Source: Mesorhizobium sp. L-8-3 (GTDB lineage Bacteria; Pseudomonadota; Alphaproteobacteria; Rhizobiales; Rhizobiaceae). From it: a stretch of 64,000 nt of DNA. Made by a program: the position numbers and the translations under genes. This document shows, piece after piece, positions 1-12,316 of the stretch; position 1 is the stretch's first letter, and each line of letters starts with the position of its first letter. The notes beneath the pieces are model-generated. The model saw nothing but the letters and a program-made list of their open reading frames with translations, made no database searches and was not told the DNA's origin. The stretch lies in contig NZ_AP023262.1 in the NCBI RefSeq assembly GCF_016756615.1, positions 2,106,501-2,170,500 of the forward strand, read 5' to 3'.

Positions 1-244
1 AGCGCATGCCGTTGCCGCAGGCCTGCGCGATCGAGCCGTCGGAATTCAGGATCTCGATATAGTTCTCGGTGCCTGATGTGCGCGGATCGTGGATCGCCAT
101 GATCTGGTCGAAACGGGTGGCGGGATCGGCATTGAGCGCGACCGCGGCGGCGGGCGAGACGCGGCCGGCGCGACCGCGCATGTCGGCGACGATGATCTCG
201 TTGCCGAGCCCGTTCATCTTTGCGAACTTCGCCCTCGCGGTCAT
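1..244 (-). CDS. dapF: Diaminopimelate epimerase, N-terminal part, cut by window edge
   Basis: Isomerises LL- to meso-diaminopimelate for lysine and peptidoglycan synthesis in the cytoplasm. The reverse strand opens with an ATG at 242-244 and reads [19 protein letters not shown], the characteristic DapF N-terminus (KMxGLGNDF-like). Near the window edge comes [15 protein letters not shown], which contains the first catalytic cysteine motif (ACGNG). Only about 81 residues of an expected 280-300 are present. The next gene upstream on the same strand ends 88 bases away, so the two may be co-transcribed. Identity is confident from these two motifs. Confidence 0.93.
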   Translation of the reverse strand, partial: MTARAKFAKMNGLGNEIIVADMRGRAGRVSPAAAVALNADPATRFDQIMAIHDPRTSGTENYIEILNSDGSIAQACGNGMR

Positions 245-332
245 TCCGTTGCTTTTTCGGCCTGTTGCGTTTGGCGCCTATATGGCGGAAACGGCCGGGA
301 ATTACCAGTGCGACCCGTTGGAGCGGAGCCGA

Positions 333-1415
333 TCAGGGGGCCGGCACGTCCCATACTTCACCCGGCAGCATCGGCCGGAAGCATTCGCGCCCGATGTTGC
401 GCGCCTCGAGTGCGCGCCAGAGCCTGTCGCGCGGCTCCTCGATCGGTTCGTTGGTCAGCGGGAAGGTGCCCCAGTGACAGCCGACGGCCCAGGCGGCCTT
501 GCACAGCAACATTCCCTCGGCCGCCTCGTCGGGATCCTGGTGATGCGGCTCCATGAACCAGCGTGGCGCGTAGGCGCCGATGGGCAGGACGGCAAGGCGG
601 AAACCGCCATGCTTCTGGCCGAGCCGTCGATAGATGCTGCCCCCATGGAAGCCGGTGTCGCCGGCGAAATAGAGCTTTCCGGCAGGGGCCTCGACGACGA
701 AACCGCCCCATAGCGCCATGCGCCGGTCCGCCGCGCCGCGCGCCGACCAGTGATGGGCCGGCTCGACATGGATCGTCACCCGGTCCGTCACCGCCAGGGT
801 CTCTCCCCAGTCTCGGGCGACGACACGCAGGCTCGGCGCGGCGGCATCAAGGATAGCGTCGTTGCCGAGCGGCGTCACCACGAGCGGATCATGTCCGGCG
901 CGGAGCTTCTTCAGCGTGGCGGCGTCCATATGGTCGTAGTGATTGTGGCTCAGAAGCACGAGGTCGATGGGAGGCAGGTCGTCGAAGGCGATGCCGGGTT
1001 CGTTCACCCGCTTCGGTCCGGCGAAGGAGAAGGGCGAGACACGCTCCGACCAGACGGGATCGGTGAGCATATTGAGGCCGGCGAACTGGATGAGCACGGT
1101 GGAGTGGCCGACCATGGTGACGCGAAGTTCGTCGCCGGCCACGCGCGCATCCGGTCGCGCCGAAGGAAAGGGGCTCGGCCAGGAGGCTGGCCACGGCGTG
1201 CGCTCCCCGCCCAGTTGCCAGCGCAGGAGGTCGGCGAAACCGGCCGGCGGCCTGCCGCCCGGATTGAAGAACACGCGCCCGTCGAAATGGTCGCTGACAT
1301 CGCCCTGGAAATAGGGGTTGCGCCTTTTGGTGCGCGTGACGTTTCCGGCCAGAGGTTTCATCCCTGTCGTCTCGAACGTGCAGATCCGCCGCTTTGTTCC
1401 ATCATCTGATGCCAT
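333..1415 (-). CDS. Metallo-beta-lactamase-fold hydrolase (NAPE-PLD/UlaG-like)
   Basis: A 360-residue predicted cytoplasmic metallohydrolase. The middle carries the zinc-binding signature LLSHNHYDHMD (HxHxDH), preceded by MVGHSTVLIQFAGLNMLTDP and followed by VEPAHHWSARG and YFAGDTGFHGG. These are hallmarks of the family containing N-acyl-phosphatidylethanolamine phospholipase D and the L-ascorbate-6-phosphate lactonase UlaG. C-terminal MEPHHQDPDEA and the late CHWGTFPLTNE segment also fit NAPE-PLD-like proteins. The true substrate cannot be told from sequence. The start is uncertain: an in-frame ATG at 1361 gives a form beginning MKPLAGNVTRTKRRNP that may match homologues better, and neither has a strong ribosome site. 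Confidence 0.85.
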   Translation of the reverse strand: MASDDGTKRRICTFETTGMKPLAGNVTRTKRRNPYFQGDVSDHFDGRVFFNPGGRPPAGFADLLRWQLGGERTPWPASWPSPFPSARPDARVAGDELRVTMVGHSTVLIQFAGLNMLTDPVWSERVSPFSFAGPKRVNEPGIAFDDLPPIDLVLLSHNHYDHMDAATLKKLRAGHDPLVVTPLGNDAILDAAAPSLRVVARDWGETLAVTDRVTIHVEPAHHWSARGAADRRMALWGGFVVEAPAGKLYFAGDTGFHGGSIYRRLGQKHGGFRLAVLPIGAYAPRWFMEPHHQDPDEAAEGMLLCKAAWAVGCHWGTFPLTNEPIEEPRDRLWRALEARNIGRECFRPMLPGEVWDVPAP

Positions 1416-1916
1416 GTGCCTGGACGCTGACGCATCCGCGCGACCTCAGTTGCCGTCGCGGTCCTTCCGGGCCGCTCCGCTTCGCGCCAACGAGCGATCC
1501 TGTCGACCGTTGGCAATGAACCCGACACGATGGCGCTGGAGCAAGCGGCCCCTCCTGATGCTGACAAAGGCGCTGCCGTTTGGCTAGTCCTTGCTTCGAG
1601 ATGCGCCTTTGCAGAGCCGACGCCGGCCGGATCGAGGCCCGGACAGAGAGGCCGGCCACGGTGCCGGTCGGCTCCGTCGACAGGCCGTTCGGGCCGCGGG
1701 AGGCCCGTCTCACAGCGCCTTGCGGCTGTTTGCGTGCCGAGCAGATCAATCGGTGGGTGAATTCTCCGGGCTGAGCATGCAGCGTGGTAAAATCGCAACA
1801 TTTGTAGGATCGAAACCGCATTTTAACCATATCCGGTTGCAATTTAGCCAATATCGATGATTTGGGTTCAATGATATCAACGGCCGGAGCGTGGACTGGC
1901 TCCGACGGAGGATTTG
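1416..1916. other. About 500-base intergenic region
   Basis: No convincing gene is seen here. The left two thirds is GC-rich and resembles old coding or repeat debris. The right part (about 1790-1875) is distinctly AT-rich and probably holds the promoter of the Omp19-like gene; a TTGCAA at 1837-1842 is a possible -35 element but no good -10 follows. A clear GGAGG ribosome site lies at 1907-1911, five bases before the ATG at 1917. Confidence 0.4.
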
Positions 1917-2447
1917 ATGAATTTTTCCAAGACGGGCCTTGTTCTTGTGTCGCTGATGGCGCTGACCGCGGCCGGCTGTTCCAGTTCGCGGTTTTCGACG
2001 CTGGATTCCCAGCCGGCGCCGCTGACGCCGGCCCCGTCCGGGACAGTGACAGGCTCCCAACTGCCGCCGCCGGCTGCTCCTGGGACGGACGCCAGCCAGT
2101 TCCCGCCGGCGCCAGGCGGGACGAATGTAGCGGCTGCCACGCCGGTCGCGCCGCCGGCCGATGCTCCCGACCTGACCGCCGGCAATGTCGCCGGCGTCTG
2201 GAATGCATCGGTCTCGGGCCAGAGCTGCAAGGTCGCCACCCCGCAGACCAAGTTCGGCGCCGGTTTCCGCGCCGGTCCGTTGCGCTGCCCGGCTCCGCTC
2301 GACGGCGTCAAGTCGTGGAACGTCAGCGGCAAGCAGCTGACGCTCTATGACGAGAACGGCGGCACGCTCGCCAGGCTCTACTCGTCCGGCCCGGAAAAAT
2401 TCGACGGTCAGACCGAAGGCGGCGTTCCGGTTTCGCTGACGCGGTGA
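1917..2447 (+). CDS. omp19: Omp19-type outer-membrane lipoprotein, protease inhibitor Inh family
   Basis: A 176-residue lipoprotein. The N-terminus is a signal peptide ending in LTAAGCSS, a lipobox with the lipidated cysteine near residue 21, followed by a proline/alanine-rich linker of about 60 residues. The C-terminal 90 residues (VAGVWNASVSGQSCKVATPQ, then RAGPLRCPAPL and LYDENGGTLARLYSSG) match Brucella Omp19 as I remember it. That is a surface lipoprotein with an AprI/Inh beta-barrel that inhibits host proteases; in a free-living relative the role is more likely envelope integrity or inhibition of its own or competitors' metalloproteases. The two cysteines in SGQSC and LRCP are positioned for the family disulphide. 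ATG 1917 is preferred over TTG 1914 because it has GGAGG at ideal spacing. Confidence 0.88.
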   Translation: MNFSKTGLVLVSLMALTAAGCSSSRFSTLDSQPAPLTPAPSGTVTGSQLPPPAAPGTDASQFPPAPGGTNVAAATPVAPPADAPDLTAGNVAGVWNASVSGQSCKVATPQTKFGAGFRAGPLRCPAPLDGVKSWNVSGKQLTLYDENGGTLARLYSSGPEKFDGQTEGGVPVSLTR

Positions 2448-2484
2448 TAGGCATCGTCCAACCCGTTCCAGCCAAGACGACTTC

Positions 2485-3663
2485 ATGCACCATCTGCGCG
2501 ACGGCATCCAGACACACCCTTCTGTCGCGCAGCGCTATCGCCACCTCGTGGAGACCGGCGCCGTTGAACGCGACGCCGCCCAGGAAGCGGTCGCGGTCGC
2601 GCTCGACCGCCTGATCGGAGAAATCGCCTCCAAGAGGCTTGCCGCCAAATCGAGCTCGCTCGGCTGGCTGTTCGGGAAGAAGCGCAAGCCCGAGCCGGTC
2701 AAGGGCCTCTACATCCACGGTGCCGTCGGCCGCGGCAAGACCATGCTCATGGACCTGTTCTTCGAGCTCGTGCCGGTGCGGCGCAAGCGCCGCGTCCATT
2801 TCAACGATTTCATGGCGGAGGTCCAGGATCGGATCCAGAAGCAGCGTCTGGCTCGCAAGAACGGCGAGACCCGGGAGGACGATCCCATCCCGCCGGTGGC
2901 CAAGGCACTGGCGGAAGAAGCCTGGGTGCTCTGCTTCGACGAGTTCACGGTGACCGACATCGCCGATGCGATGATCCTGTCGCGCCTGTTCTCGGCGCTG
3001 TTCGCCGAGGGCGTGGTGCTGGTCGCTACCTCCAACGTGGTTCCCGTCGAGCTCTATCGCGACGGACTGAACCGCCAGCTCTTCCTGCCCTTCATCGGAT
3101 TGCTGGAGAGGCATGCCGAGGTCGTCTCGCTCGATGCGATGAAGGATTACCGGCTCGACCGCGTGAACCGCCTGCCGGTCTATCTCACTCCGGTCGACGC
3201 GGCGGCGGACCGCCAGATGGATGTCGCCTGGCAGACGATGACCAACGGCCACGCGCCGGCGACGGCCGAAATTACCGTCAAGGGGCGCCATGTCGCGGTG
3301 CCGAAGGCCGCGGGGCGCGCTGCGCGCTTCTTCTTCCGCGATCTCTGCGAGAAACCGCTCGGCGCACGCGACTTCCTGGCGATCGCCGGACGCTACGATA
3401 CGATTTTCGTCGACCACGTGCCGGTGCTGGCCGAGGCGCGGCGCAACGAGGCCAAGCGTTTCATCCTGCTGATCGATACGCTCTACGATCACAAGGTCCG
3501 CCTTGTGATGAGCGCCGAGGCGCCGCCGCAGGAACTCTATGAAGGCAGGCGCGGCACCGAGGCCTTCGAATTCGACCGCACGGCCTCACGCCTCATGGAG
3601 ATGCAGAGCCGCGACTGGCTGGATGCCTGGTCGGAAAGGCATAGGAGCGAAAGGAGCGAATAG
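2485..3663 (+). CDS. zapE: Cell division ATPase ZapE (AFG1/LACE1 family)
   Basis: A 392-residue AAA-like ATPase that binds FtsZ and modulates the Z-ring. Walker A is GAVGRGKTMLMD near residue 80, Walker B is VLCFDEFTVTDIADAM near 150, and the sensor-like region is VVLVATSNVVP; all are typical of the AFG1-like family, and the length is normal. It starts 38 bases after the Omp19-like gene on the same strand, so partial co-transcription is possible. In rhizobial genomes zapE commonly sits just upstream of mdh, as here. The stop codon lies inside a tandem array of 7-base repeats, so the last residues (RSERSE) are encoded by repeat-like sequence. Confidence 0.95.
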   Translation: MHHLRDGIQTHPSVAQRYRHLVETGAVERDAAQEAVAVALDRLIGEIASKRLAAKSSSLGWLFGKKRKPEPVKGLYIHGAVGRGKTMLMDLFFELVPVRRKRRVHFNDFMAEVQDRIQKQRLARKNGETREDDPIPPVAKALAEEAWVLCFDEFTVTDIADAMILSRLFSALFAEGVVLVATSNVVPVELYRDGLNRQLFLPFIGLLERHAEVVSLDAMKDYRLDRVNRLPVYLTPVDAAADRQMDVAWQTMTNGHAPATAEITVKGRHVAVPKAAGRAARFFFRDLCEKPLGARDFLAIAGRYDTIFVDHVPVLAEARRNEAKRFILLIDTLYDHKVRLVMSAEAPPQELYEGRRGTEAFEFDRTASRLMEMQSRDWLDAWSERHRSERSE

Positions 3664-3686
3664 CGAGTAGCCAATAGCGAATAGGG
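3656..3686 (+). repeat. Heptamer tandem array overlapping the zapE stop codon
   Basis: Four consecutive 7-base units: gcgaata, gcgagta, gccaata, gcgaata, followed by ggg. The zapE TAG stop (3661-3663) spans the first and second unit. A remnant of the inverted arm (ctactcgct) lies at about 3723-3731. Nearly the same units occur at 63554-63634, where both arms are preserved. Confidence 0.85.
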
Positions 3687-3776
3687 ATTAGAAGGCTTGC
3701 CGGATCGCCCGCGCCTGTGATGCTACTCGCTTTCTCTCGATCCCCGTGTACGGATCATCTTCGAAATCTCCAAATT

Positions 3777-3806
3777 TTGACGTTTACGTAAATCCCAATC
3801 ATTATA
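3777..3806 (+). promoter_or_regulatory. Candidate sigma-70-type promoter of the mdh-suc operon
   Basis: TTGACG (3777-3782), an 18-base spacer and ATTATA (3801-3806), in the only strongly AT-rich stretch between zapE and mdh. Just downstream, AACCGATT (3807-3814) and AATCGGTT (3834-3841) form an 8-base inverted repeat that could be an operator or a 5' UTR hairpin. The start codon is about 150 bases downstream, leaving a long leader. Confidence 0.45.
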
Positions 3807-3917
3807 ACCGATTGAAAAACTTGATGCCGAAAGAATCGGTTGAATATTACAGCCGTCGAGGCTATGGCAGCCTCGAAATCCCGGCCCTTCCGGCCCGTCC
3901 TCACATGCCTTCCATAG

Positions 3918-4928
<1,011 letters not shown>

Positions 4929-4941
4929 GGAGGCGGCTCCC

Positions 4942-6135
4942 GTGAACATCCACGAATATCAGGGAAAGCAACTGCTGAAGGCCTACGGCCTGCCGGTCGC
5001 CGAAGGCGTGGCGGTGCTGAAGGCGGAAGAAGCTGCCGCGGCGGCAAAGGCACTGCCGGGGCCGCTCTATGTGGTCAAGAGCCAGATTCATGCCGGCGGT
5101 CGCGGCAAGGGCAAGTTCAAGGAACTCGGCACCGACGCCAAGGGCGGCGTCAGGCTGGCGCGCTCGGCGGACGAGGTCGTGGCCAATGTCAACGAGATGC
5201 TCGGAAACACGCTCGTCACCAAGCAGACCGGACCGGCCGGCAAGCAGGTCAACCGCCTCTACATCGAGGACGGCGCCGACATCGACCGCGAGCTCTATCT
5301 GTCCATCCTGGTCGACCGCACGATCGGCCGCATCGCCTTCGTCGTCTCGACCGAGGGCGGCATGGACATCGAGGCCGTGGCCCATGACACGCCGGAGAAA
5401 ATCGTCATGCTGGCGATCGACCCGGACAACGGCGTGACCGGCGAGGACGTGGCCAGGCTCAACGAGGCGCTGAAGCTCTCCGGCGATGCGGCGACGGACG
5501 GCGCCCAGGTGTTCCCGGCGCTCTACAAGGCTTTCGTCGAGAAGGACATGAGCCTGCTCGAGATCAACCCGCTGATCGTCATGACCAACGGCCGTCTGCG
5601 GCTCCTCGACGCGAAGATCTCCTTCGACAACAACGCGCTTTTCCGGCACCCGGAGGTGATGGAACTGCGCGACACGACCGAAGAGGACGCCAAGGAGATC
5701 GAGGCCTCGAAACATGATCTCGCCTATGTCGCGCTCGACGGCAATATCGGCTGCATGGTCAATGGCGCGGGCCTGGCCATGGCGACGATGGATATCATCA
5801 AACTCTATGGCGCGGAGCCCGCGAACTTCCTCGATGTCGGCGGCGGCGCGTCGAAGGAGAAGGTGACGGCAGCCTTCAAGATCATCACCGCCGACCCCGC
5901 GGTCAAAGGCATCCTCGTCAACATCTTCGGCGGCATCATGAAATGCGATGTCATCGCCGAGGGCGTGATCGCGGCCGTCAAGGAAGTCGGGCTGCAGGTT
6001 CCGCTGGTCGTGCGGCTCGAAGGCACCAATGTCGAACTGGGCAAGCGTATCCTCAGGGAGAGCGGCCTGAACGTCATTCCGGCCGACGACCTCGACGACG
6101 CGGCGAAGAAGATCGTCGCGGCGGTGAACGGCTAA
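4942..6135 (+). CDS. sucC: Succinate-CoA ligase (ADP-forming) beta subunit
   Basis: ATP-grasp subunit of succinyl-CoA synthetase, which makes ATP or GTP from succinyl-CoA. It starts with GTG, shown by the perfect AAGGAGG at 4927-4933 and the conserved N-terminus [16 protein letters not shown]. The ATP-grasp motif [10 protein letters not shown] is near residue 52; LLEINPLIV and FVNIFGG-like segments ([13 protein letters not shown]) mark the C-terminal CoA-ligase domain. At 397 residues it is standard length. It lies between mdh and sucD in the operon. Confidence 0.98.
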   Translation: MNIHEYQGKQLLKAYGLPVAEGVAVLKAEEAAAAAKALPGPLYVVKSQIHAGGRGKGKFKELGTDAKGGVRLARSADEVVANVNEMLGNTLVTKQTGPAGKQVNRLYIEDGADIDRELYLSILVDRTIGRIAFVVSTEGGMDIEAVAHDTPEKIVMLAIDPDNGVTGEDVARLNEALKLSGDAATDGAQVFPALYKAFVEKDMSLLEINPLIVMTNGRLRLLDAKISFDNNALFRHPEVMELRDTTEEDAKEIEASKHDLAYVALDGNIGCMVNGAGLAMATMDIIKLYGAEPANFLDVGGGASKEKVTAAFKIITADPAVKGILVNIFGGIMKCDVIAEGVIAAVKEVGLQVPLVVRLEGTNVELGKRILRESGLNVIPADDLDDAAKKIVAAVNG

Positions 6136-6142
6136 GGCGCAG

Positions 6143-6183
6143 GCCTGCCGCGGCGCGCGCCAGGCGCGGCCGCCGCGGCAGGC
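6143..6183. promoter_or_regulatory. GC-rich hairpin between sucC and sucD
   Basis: GCCTGCCGCGG (6143-6153) and CCGCGGCAGGC (6173-6183) are perfect 11-base inverted arms around a 19-base GC-rich loop. No T-run follows, so a full intrinsic terminator is unlikely. It may stabilise the upstream mRNA end or tune the sucC/sucD ratio. Confidence 0.6.
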
Positions 6184-6226
6184 TTCTCGCCGTCAACCCT
6201 ATCCCAATCGAACGGACGGAACCCGA

Positions 6227-7129
6227 ATGTCCATTCTCGTCAACAAAGACACCAAGGTCCTGGTTCAGGGCCTGACCGGCAAGACCGGCACCTTCCACAC
6301 CGAGCAGGCGCTTGCCTACCACGGCACCCAGATGGTCGGCGGCATCCATCCGAAGAAGGGTGGCGAGACCTGGAGGGGCGCCGCCGGAGAGGCCCTGCCT
6401 ATCTTCTCCTCCGTGGCGGATGGCAAGGAGAAGACCGGCGCCAATGCTTCGGTGGTCTATGTGCCGCCGGCAGGCGCGGCAGAAGCCATCATCGAGGCGA
6501 TCGAGGCCGAGATCCCGCTGATCGTGTGCATCACCGAGGGCATCCCGGTCATGGACATGGTCAAGGTCAAGGCCAGGCTCGAGAAGTCCAGGTCGCGGCT
6601 GATCGGGCCGAACTGCCCCGGCGTGCTCACCCCCGACGAATGCAAGATCGGCATCATGCCGGGCAACATCTTCCGCAAGGGCTCGGTGGGCGTTGTATCG
6701 CGCTCGGGAACGCTTACCTATGAGGCCGTGTTCCAGACCACCAATGCGGGGCTCGGCCAGACGACCGCTGTCGGCATCGGCGGCGATCCCGTGAAGGGCA
6801 CCGAGTTCATCGACGTGCTCGAGATGTTCCTCGCCGACGACGAGACCAAATCGATCATCATGATCGGCGAGATCGGCGGCTCGGCCGAGGAAGATGCCGC
6901 GCAGTTCCTGAAGGACGAGGCAAAGCGCGGGCGCCGGAAGCCGATGGCCGGCTTCATCGCCGGGCGCACCGCGCCGGCGGGGCGCACGATGGGTCACGCC
7001 GGCGCCGTCATTTCGGGCGGCAAGGGCGGCGCGGAAGACAAGATCGCGGCGATGGAGGCGGCGGGCATCCGCGTCTCGCCATCGCCGGCGAGGCTCGGCA
7101 CGACGTTGCTCGAGGCGATCAAGGGGTAA
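6227..7129 (+). CDS. sucD: Succinate-CoA ligase alpha subunit
   Basis: CoA-binding, phosphohistidine-bearing subunit that pairs with SucC. It begins [18 protein letters not shown], then [19 protein letters not shown] (CoA-binding Rossmann domain). [21 protein letters not shown] and the ligase block [12 protein letters not shown] follow, with the active-site histidine in [12 protein letters not shown] near residue 250. Length (300) is normal. The stop codon is followed one base later by a heptamer repeat array. Confidence 0.98.
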   Translation: MSILVNKDTKVLVQGLTGKTGTFHTEQALAYHGTQMVGGIHPKKGGETWRGAAGEALPIFSSVADGKEKTGANASVVYVPPAGAAEAIIEAIEAEIPLIVCITEGIPVMDMVKVKARLEKSRSRLIGPNCPGVLTPDECKIGIMPGNIFRKGSVGVVSRSGTLTYEAVFQTTNAGLGQTTAVGIGGDPVKGTEFIDVLEMFLADDETKSIIMIGEIGGSAEEDAAQFLKDEAKRGRRKPMAGFIAGRTAPAGRTMGHAGAVISGGKGGAEDKIAAMEAAGIRVSPSPARLGTTLLEAIKG

Positions 7130-7225
7130 GTGAATGGTGAATGGTCAGTGGTGAATGGATGGAAGAGGCAAGCTCGCCCAACTGCGACGCTTCCATTCAC
7201 CATTCACCATTTTGCCATTCACCCC
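7130..7225. repeat. Heptamer inverted array between sucD and sucA
   Basis: Forward units gtgaatg, gtgaatg, gtcagtg, gtgaatg occupy 7130-7157, starting directly after the sucD TAA. The opposite arm has cattcac, cattcac, an 8-base degenerate unit and cattcac at 7194-7222. The arms would fold into an imperfect stem of about 28 bp with a loop of about 36 bases. It sits inside the operon, about 35 bases before the sucA start. Confidence 0.85.
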
Positions 7226-7261
7226 TGAATAGGAGACGGGGCTGACGCTCCGATCAAGGAC

Positions 7262-10249
7262 ATGGCACGGCAAGATCAAGCCAACGACCAGTTTTCCCTC
7301 ACCTCTTTCCTCTATGGCGGCAATGCCGACTATATCGAGGCGCTCTATTCCAGCTATCAGGACGATCCGTCCTCGGTGAATTCCGAGTGGCGCAACTTCT
7401 TCGGCGCGCTGCAGGACGATGCCGGCGACGTCAGGAAAAACGCCAGGGGCGCTTCCTGGTCCACTCCGAGCTGGCCGCTGGTCGCCAATGGCGAGCTCGT
7501 CTGCGCGCTCGACGGCAATTGGGGCCTCGTCGAGAAGCACATCGAGAAGAAGGTGAAGGACAAGGCGGCCGCCGCCGGGCTGCCGTTGTCGGATGGCGAG
7601 GTGATGCAGGCGACGCGCGATTCCGTGCGCGCCATCATGATGATCCGCGCCTATCGCATGCGCGGCCATCTCCACGCCAATCTGGATCCGCTCGGGCTCG
7701 CCAAGCCCATCGAGGACTATGACGAACTGTCGCCGACCTCCTATGGCTTCACCGAGGCGGATTACGACCGCAGGATCTTCATCGACAACGTGCTGGGGCT
7801 CGAATATTCGACCATCCGGCAGATGCTGGAGATACTGGCCCGCACTTATTGCTCGACGCTCGGTGTCGAATTCATGCACATCTCCGACCCCGAGGAGAAG
7901 GCCTGGATACAGGAGCGTATCGAAGGCGTCGACAAGGGCATCGCCTTCACCTCGGCCGGCAAGAAGGCGATCCTTCAGAAGCTGATCGAGGCCGAGGGTT
8001 TCGAACAGTTCATCGACGTCAAGTACAAGGGCACCAAGCGTTTCGGCCTGGACGGCGGAGAATCGCTGATCCCCGCGCTGGAGCAGATCATCAAGCGCGG
8101 CGGCTCGCTCGGCATGGAGGAGATCGTGCTGGGCATGGCCCATCGCGGCCGCCTCAACGTGCTCAGCCAGGTCATGGCCAAGCCGCACCGTGCGATCTTC
8201 CATGAATTCAAGGGCGGCTCCTTCGCCCCAGATGACGTCGAGGGCTCGGGTGATGTGAAGTACCATCTCGGCGCCTCGTCCGACCGCGAGTTCGACGGCA
8301 ACAAGGTGCATCTGTCGCTCACCGCCAACCCGTCGCATCTGGAGATCGTCGACCCGGTCGTGATGGGCAAGGCGCGCGCCAAGCAGGACCAGCTCTACGG
8401 CCGCACGCGCGAGGAGATCGTGCCGCTCGCCGAACGCGCGAAGGTGTTGCCGCTATTGCTGCACGGCGACGCCGCCTTCGCCGGCCAGGGCGTGATCGCG
8501 GAGATTCTCGGCTTGTCCGGCCTGCGCGGCCACCGCGTTGCGGGCACGCTGCATTTCATCATCAACAACCAGATCGGCTTCACGACCAATCCGCGTTTCT
8601 CGCGGTCGTCGCCCTACCCGTCCGATGTCGCCAAGATGATCGAGGCGCCGATCTTCCATGTCAACGGCGACGATCCGGAGGCCGTCGTCTACGCGGCCAA
8701 GATCGCAATCGAGTTCCGCATGCGGTTCCACAAGCCGGTGGTGATCGACATGTTCTGCTACCGCCGCTTCGGCCACAACGAAGGCGACGAGCCCGCCTTC
8801 ACCCAGCCGATCATGTACCGCACCATCCGTGCCCACAAGACGACGCTGCAGCTCTACAGCGAGAAGATGATTGCCGAAGGGCTGGCCAGCCAGGCCGAGA
8901 TCGACAAGATGAAGGCCGACTGGCGGGCGCATCTCGAGGCCGAGTTCGAGGCCGGCCATGCCTACAAGCCGAACAAGGCCGACTGGCTCGACGGCGCCTG
9001 GTCGGGGCTGAGGACGGCCGACCAGCAGGATGAACTGAGGCGCGGCAAGACCGCTGTGCCGGCCAAGACGCTGAAGGAGGTCGGCAAGAAGCTCACCGAG
9101 GTGCCGAAGGACTTCGAGGTCCACCGCACGATCGGCCGCTTCCTCGACAACCGCCGCCAGGCGATCGAGACGGGCGAGGGCATCGACTGGGCCACCGGCG
9201 AGGCACTGGCCTTCGGCTCGATCCTGCTCGACGGCAACCCGATCCGCCTGTCCGGCCAGGACTCCGAGCGCGGCACCTTCTCGCAGCGCCATTCCGTGCT
9301 CTACGACCAGCGCGACGAGACCCGCTACATCCCGCTCAACAACCTGTCGCCGGCCCAGGCCAACTACGAGGTCATCAACTCGATGCTCTCGGAAGAAGCC
9401 GTGCTCGGCTTCGAATACGGCTATTCGCTGGCCGAGCCCAAGGCGCTGACGCTGTGGGAAGCCCAGTTCGGCGACTTCGCCAACGGCGCCCAGGTGGTCT
9501 TCGACCAGTTCATCTCGTCGGGCGAACGCAAATGGCTCAGAATGTCGGGGCTGGTCTGCCTGCTGCCGCACGGCTATGAGGGCCAGGGGCCGGAGCACTC
9601 GTCGGCGCGCCTGGAGCGCTTCCTCCAGCTTTGCGCGGAAGACAACATGCAGGTGGCGAACGTCACCACGCCGGCCAACTATTTCCATATCCTGCGCCGG
9701 CAGCTCAAGCGCGACTTCCGCAAGCCGCTGATCCTGATGACGCCGAAGTCGCTGCTGCGCCACAAGCGCGCGGTGTCGACGCTGGCCGACATGTCGGGCG
9801 AAAGCGCGTTCCACCGTCTCCTGTGGGACGACGCGCAGAACCTGCCCGGTCAGGCGATCAAGCTGGTCAAGGACTCCAAGATCCGCCGCGTCGTGCTGTG
9901 CTCGGGCAAGGTCTATTACGACCTTTACGAGGAGCGTGAGAAGCGCGGCATCAACGATGTCTACCTGCTGCGTGTCGAGCAGCTCTATCCGTTCCCGGCC
10001 AAGGCGCTGATCAACGAGCTGTCGCGTTTCCGCAACGCGCAGATGGTGTGGTGCCAGGAGGAACCCAAGAACATGGGAGCCTGGTCGTTCATCGACCCCT
10101 ATCTGGAATGGGTGCTCGCCCATATCGACGCGAAGCATCAGCGGGTGCGTTACACCGGGCGCCCGGCGGCAGCGTCGCCGGCGACCGGCCTCATGTCCAA
10201 GCATCTGGCGCAGCTCGAGGCCTTCCTCGAGGATGCGCTCGGCGAATAA
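7262..10249 (+). CDS. sucA: 2-oxoglutarate dehydrogenase E1 component
   Basis: Thiamine-diphosphate decarboxylase of the 2-oxoglutarate dehydrogenase complex. The 995-residue protein opens with [19 protein letters not shown], the family N-terminus that docks E2. Active-site blocks include [14 protein letters not shown] near residue 295, [16 protein letters not shown] near 400 and [11 protein letters not shown] near 440. The C-terminal transketolase-like half contains [14 protein letters not shown] and [20 protein letters not shown]. Stop and sucB start are only 26 bases apart, so it is in one operon with sucB. Confidence 0.98.
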   Translation: MARQDQANDQFSLTSFLYGGNADYIEALYSSYQDDPSSVNSEWRNFFGALQDDAGDVRKNARGASWSTPSWPLVANGELVCALDGNWGLVEKHIEKKVKDKAAAAGLPLSDGEVMQATRDSVRAIMMIRAYRMRGHLHANLDPLGLAKPIEDYDELSPTSYGFTEADYDRRIFIDNVLGLEYSTIRQMLEILARTYCSTLGVEFMHISDPEEKAWIQERIEGVDKGIAFTSAGKKAILQKLIEAEGFEQFIDVKYKGTKRFGLDGGESLIPALEQIIKRGGSLGMEEIVLGMAHRGRLNVLSQVMAKPHRAIFHEFKGGSFAPDDVEGSGDVKYHLGASSDREFDGNKVHLSLTANPSHLEIVDPVVMGKARAKQDQLYGRTREEIVPLAERAKVLPLLLHGDAAFAGQGVIAEILGLSGLRGHRVAGTLHFIINNQIGFTTNPRFSRSSPYPSDVAKMIEAPIFHVNGDDPEAVVYAAKIAIEFRMRFHKPVVIDMFCYRRFGHNEGDEPAFTQPIMYRTIRAHKTTLQLYSEKMIAEGLASQAEIDKMKADWRAHLEAEFEAGHAYKPNKADWLDGAWSGLRTADQQDELRRGKTAVPAKTLKEVGKKLTEVPKDFEVHRTIGRFLDNRRQAIETGEGIDWATGEALAFGSILLDGNPIRLSGQDSERGTFSQRHSVLYDQRDETRYIPLNNLSPAQANYEVINSMLSEEAVLGFEYGYSLAEPKALTLWEAQFGDFANGAQVVFDQFISSGERKWLRMSGLVCLLPHGYEGQGPEHSSARLERFLQLCAEDNMQVANVTTPANYFHILRRQLKRDFRKPLILMTPKSLLRHKRAVSTLADMSGESAFHRLLWDDAQNLPGQAIKLVKDSKIRRVVLCSGKVYYDLYEEREKRGINDVYLLRVEQLYPFPAKALINELSRFRNAQMVWCQEEPKNMGAWSFIDPYLEWVLAHIDAKHQRVRYTGRPAAASPATGLMSKHLAQLEAFLEDALGE

Positions 10250-10275
10250 CGGTAAAGGCGAGCAGGGAAGATACC

Positions 10276-11547
<1,272 letters not shown>

Positions 11548-11559
11548 GAGACCAGGCCG

Positions 11560-11832
11560 ATGCCGGACGGCCGCCCCGGGGATCACCCGCTGACGGACAT
11601 CTCCATTCACGGCGAGGAGATCTTCGACCGCGAGACCAATGCGCGCATCCGGCGGCTCGTCAACGGCGCGCCGCCGCATCTGCTCGAGATCCTCGACGAT
11701 CTCGTCTGGCACTGGCCGCGCCCGCGCAATCATGAAAGCGACTGGGGCGAACTGATCAATGCGGACGATTTTGCCCGCGTGATCGAAGGCCTCGAGCGGG
11801 CCTGGCGGAAAATGGCCGGCGGGCGCGATTGA
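11560..11832 (+). CDS. Small conserved hypothetical protein in the suc operon
   Basis: A 90-residue soluble protein of unknown function starting 12 bases after sucB. It is acidic and tryptophan-rich in the middle (DDLVWHWPRPRNHESDWGEL) with a C-terminal helix (DFARVIEGLERAWRKMAGG). No signal peptide or membrane segment is visible. Its close spacing on both sides makes co-transcription with sucB nearly certain. I do not recognise a named domain. Confidence 0.75.
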   Translation: MPDGRPGDHPLTDISIHGEEIFDRETNARIRRLVNGAPPHLLEILDDLVWHWPRPRNHESDWGELINADDFARVIEGLERAWRKMAGGRD

Positions 11833-11887
11833 CGTCCGCGTTCTGCCGGGGCCAAATCGCGGCGAAGCGAGGAGAGGATCATCGGGC

Positions 11888-12316
11888 ATGGCCTTCGAAC
11901 CCGACATTCCACCGATCCAGGTTCACCTCTGCGTCAAGGGCGGCAAGGCGGCGATCGCCTTCTACGAGGCCGCGTTCGGCGCAGTCGAGACTTATGAGCA
12001 GATGGCCGAGGACGGCGAGCGTGTGCTGCATGCCAACCTTTCCGTCTTCGGCAGCGAGGTCATGCTGCACGATGAATTCCCGGAATTCGGAGCGGACGTG
12101 ATGTCGCCGCACTCGCGTGGCGGCGCGAGCCTGTCGATCAACGTCAATCTGAAGTCGCCGCAGGAGGTCGACAAGGCGATCGAGCGCGCCGTCGCGGCGG
12201 GTGCTGGGGTGACCATGCCGGCCGACGACATGTTCTGGGGCGCCAGATACGGCAAGATCCAGGACCCGTTCGGCCACGTCTGGGCCTTCAACGCGCCGCT
12301 GGGGAAGGCTGGATGA
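11888..12316 (+). CDS. VOC-family protein, PhnB/glyoxalase-like
   Basis: A 142-residue protein with one vicinal-oxygen-chelate fold: IQVHLCVKGGKAAIAFYEAAFGA at the N-terminus (the beta-alpha-beta start of PhnB-like proteins), the metal-ligand-region strand SEVMLHDE, and the closing motif YGKIQDPFGHVWAFNAP. This subfamily includes PhnB and 3-demethylubiquinone methyltransferase-like dimers, and the substrate cannot be deduced. It is the second passenger gene between sucB and lpdA and overlaps the next gene by four bases (ATGA), which implies translational coupling. Confidence 0.88.
   Translation: MAFEPDIPPIQVHLCVKGGKAAIAFYEAAFGAVETYEQMAEDGERVLHANLSVFGSEVMLHDEFPEFGADVMSPHSRGGASLSINVNLKSPQEVDKAIERAVAAGAGVTMPADDMFWGARYGKIQDPFGHVWAFNAPLGKAG

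Noticed and set aside
3656..3686. CRISPR-like repeat array
   Set aside because: Units are only 7 bases, contiguous, without spacers, and no cas genes are present.
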